Shown: positions 13,220 to 14,307 of the stretch, piece after piece
Numbering within the stretch: the first letter of the stretch is position 1
Layout: every line of letters starts with the position of its first letter
Assembly (NCBI GenBank): GCA_947489825.1
Contig: CANLFL010000009.1
Span: 1 to 14,307 of the forward strand
Length of the DNA: 14,307 bases
Direction of reading: 5' to 3'
Source: Candidatus Nanopelagicaceae bacterium
GTDB lineage: Bacteria > Actinomycetota > Actinomycetes > Nanopelagicales > Nanopelagicaceae
Made by a program: the position numbers and the translations under genes
The notes under the pieces: generated by a model
What the model saw: only the letters and a program-made list of their open reading frames with translations
What the model was told of the DNA's origin: nothing
The model's database searches: none

Positions 13220-14307
13220 CAGCAGTTTCGCTCTCGGTTATTGGTTCAAACGGAAGGGCAATTCTTCCTAAATACCGATCGAGAGTATCTCTGGCGATTT
13301 TCGCCGCTGAATAGGTGCGAGAAAGACGATCAGCTAGAACTACAAAGACGTATTCACGATCTCCAGACTCAATATATCCAGCTAACGTCACTGTTCCATT
13401 GAGAGTCCCTGTTTTTGCGTGGACTAATCCAACAGCATTGGGTGCAGTCTTAATAAAACGCTCATTGAGAGTTCCGTTAACACCACCGTCTGGAAGACTC
13501 TCGATCACACCAGCAAATCGGGGATCTTTGTAAATCTTCACAAGTAAATCGCCGAGCAACTTAGCACTCACGCGATTATCGTGTGAAAGTCCGCTGCCAT
13601 CTTTAACAACCAACTTAGATGATTCAATCTCTAGATCTGCTAATACCTTTTCGTAAACTTCGGCAATACCTTCTGTATTTCCTTTAAATCCCGCCGCTTT
13701 AGCAGCAAATCGTGAGAGGCGATCTGAAAGTACGTTATCGCTCCACTGCATAAAGTAATGAGTCATTTGCTGCACAGTGGGAGAAGCGCTATTCATCACT
13801 GGTTCTAATGTCAGGTTCTGTGCTTCAAGTGCTGTCACCGGTTTGAGATTTACATAAACTTTTTTGCTCTTGAGATAGACCTTCATATTTTTTGCTTCAC
13901 TATCGTAGATACCGTTGTAGTAGATAGTCATCTTTTTAACCAGTGCACCTGCTCGGCTCTCAAGCTCAACATGCGCGCGGTATGCCAAATACTTCAAGGA
14001 TGTCTGTCCTAATCGTTTGGCGTTATAAGCGTTAAAAGTTGCCCAGGGATCCATCTCTCCTTGTATTACGACTGAATTTGTCTTATCTGAAAGGGCTAGC
14101 GAAGTTTGAAAGCGCATCGCTGGATCGAGATACTGCGCCACCGATACTCCGGCAAGTAATTTCAAGGTGGAGGCAGGCTTTCGCATGGCATAGCCATTGG
14201 ACTCAAAGAGTTGTTCACCCGTTGAGGCATCAAAGAGAATCACAGATGGATTCTTTAACTTGGGATCAGCTGCAAGATTGGTAAAGACTGTTGTGGCACG
14301 AAGAGGA
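13200..14307 (-). CDS. dacB: D-Ala-D-Ala carboxypeptidase, PBP4/S13 type DacB (5' end cut by window edge)
   Basis: This is a penicillin-binding protein of peptidase family S13, which trims or cleaves peptidoglycan peptides outside the membrane. The frame is open to the window edge (first whole codon at 14306), showing 368 residues; the start and any signal peptide lie beyond. All three serine-enzyme motifs are present. Numbering visible residues, these are SxxK as STLK (46-49) in KPASTLKLL, SxN as SDN (189-191) in QWSDNVLSDRL, and KTG (298-300) in HAKTGTLNG. DGSGLSHDNRVSA is another S13 hallmark. SxN to KTG is the usual 110 or so residues. SxxK to SxN is only 143, about 100 fewer than in E. 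coli PBP4 or Actinomadura R39, so the accessory domains inserted there are reduced. In many Actinobacteria dacB is next to tilS; here four or five genes lie between. Confidence 0.92.
   Translation of the reverse strand, partial: PLRATTVFTNLAADPKLKNPSVILFDASTGEQLFESNGYAMRKPASTLKLLAGVSVAQYLDPAMRFQTSLALSDKTNSVVIQGEMDPWATFNAYNAKRLGQTSLKYLAYRAHVELESRAGALVKKMTIYYNGIYDSEAKNMKVYLKSKKVYVNLKPVTALEAQNLTLEPVMNSASPTVQQMTHYFMQWSDNVLSDRLSRFAAKAAGFKGNTEGIAEVYEKVLADLEIESSKLVVKDGSGLSHDNRVSAKLLGDLLVKIYKDPRFAGVIESLPDGGVNGTLNERFIKTAPNAVGLVHAKTGTLNGTVTLAGYIESGDREYVFVVLADRLSRTYSAAKIARDTLDRYLGRIALPFEPITESETAVSSITP

Noticed and set aside
1..14307. CRISPR arrays, tRNA/rRNA genes, insertion sequences, phage or defence genes
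   Set aside because: No spaced direct repeats, cloverleaf-like sequence, transposase, integrase or defence motifs were seen; all sizeable frames are assigned to chromosomal genes.

Overview
The window is a densely packed chromosomal segment of roughly 45% GC. Gene content and order (dacB, tilS, hpt, ftsH, folE, folP, folB, folK, panC, nadB) follow a layout well known from Actinobacteria. Low GC, tiny intergenic gaps, overlapping genes and no mobile DNA point to a streamlined free-living actinobacterium, for example a freshwater acI / Nanopelagicales-like lineage. That placement is inferred from gene order and composition, not from a marker search.

Region 1 (1-9830, minus strand) is one run of eleven genes with gaps of at most 52 nt. 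In transcription order it encodes an ABC-2 exporter ATPase and permease, tilS (tRNA-Ile lysidine synthase), hpt (purine salvage), ftsH (membrane AAA+ protease), four folate genes (folE, folP, folB, folK), panC (pantothenate synthase) and nadB (L-aspartate oxidase, 3' end cut by the window edge). Many junctions are 4-8 nt overlaps (ATGA or GTGA), so the run looks like a translationally coupled operon or a chain of sub-operons. It combines housekeeping functions (tRNA decoding, proteolysis, purine salvage) with three cofactor routes (tetrahydrofolate, CoA, NAD).

Region 2 (9831-13219) has metZ (O-succinylhomoserine sulfhydrylase, plus), ctaB (protoheme IX farnesyltransferase, minus) and a secreted YVTN-type beta-propeller of unknown role (plus). 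These sit as divergent and convergent pairs: the convergent pair metZ/ctaB overlaps by 19 nt, and the propeller overlaps dacB by 20 nt. The ctaB/propeller spacer (189 nt) is the only sizeable non-coding stretch; I found no recognisable RNA family in it.

Region 3 (13200-14307, minus) is the C-terminal part of dacB, a PBP4-type D-Ala-D-Ala carboxypeptidase whose N-terminus lies outside the window. The spacing between its SxxK and SxN motifs is unusually short.

The most striking non-genic signal concerns promoters. All four genes that begin a transcription unit here (ABC ATPase, metZ, ctaB, propeller) have a TANNNT hexamer exactly six bases before the ATG, which would place the transcription start on the A of the start codon (leaderless mRNAs). 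The operon-internal genes lack this, and several have Shine-Dalgarno sequences instead. I see no dramatic new system; this is core genome with some good regulatory and architectural details.
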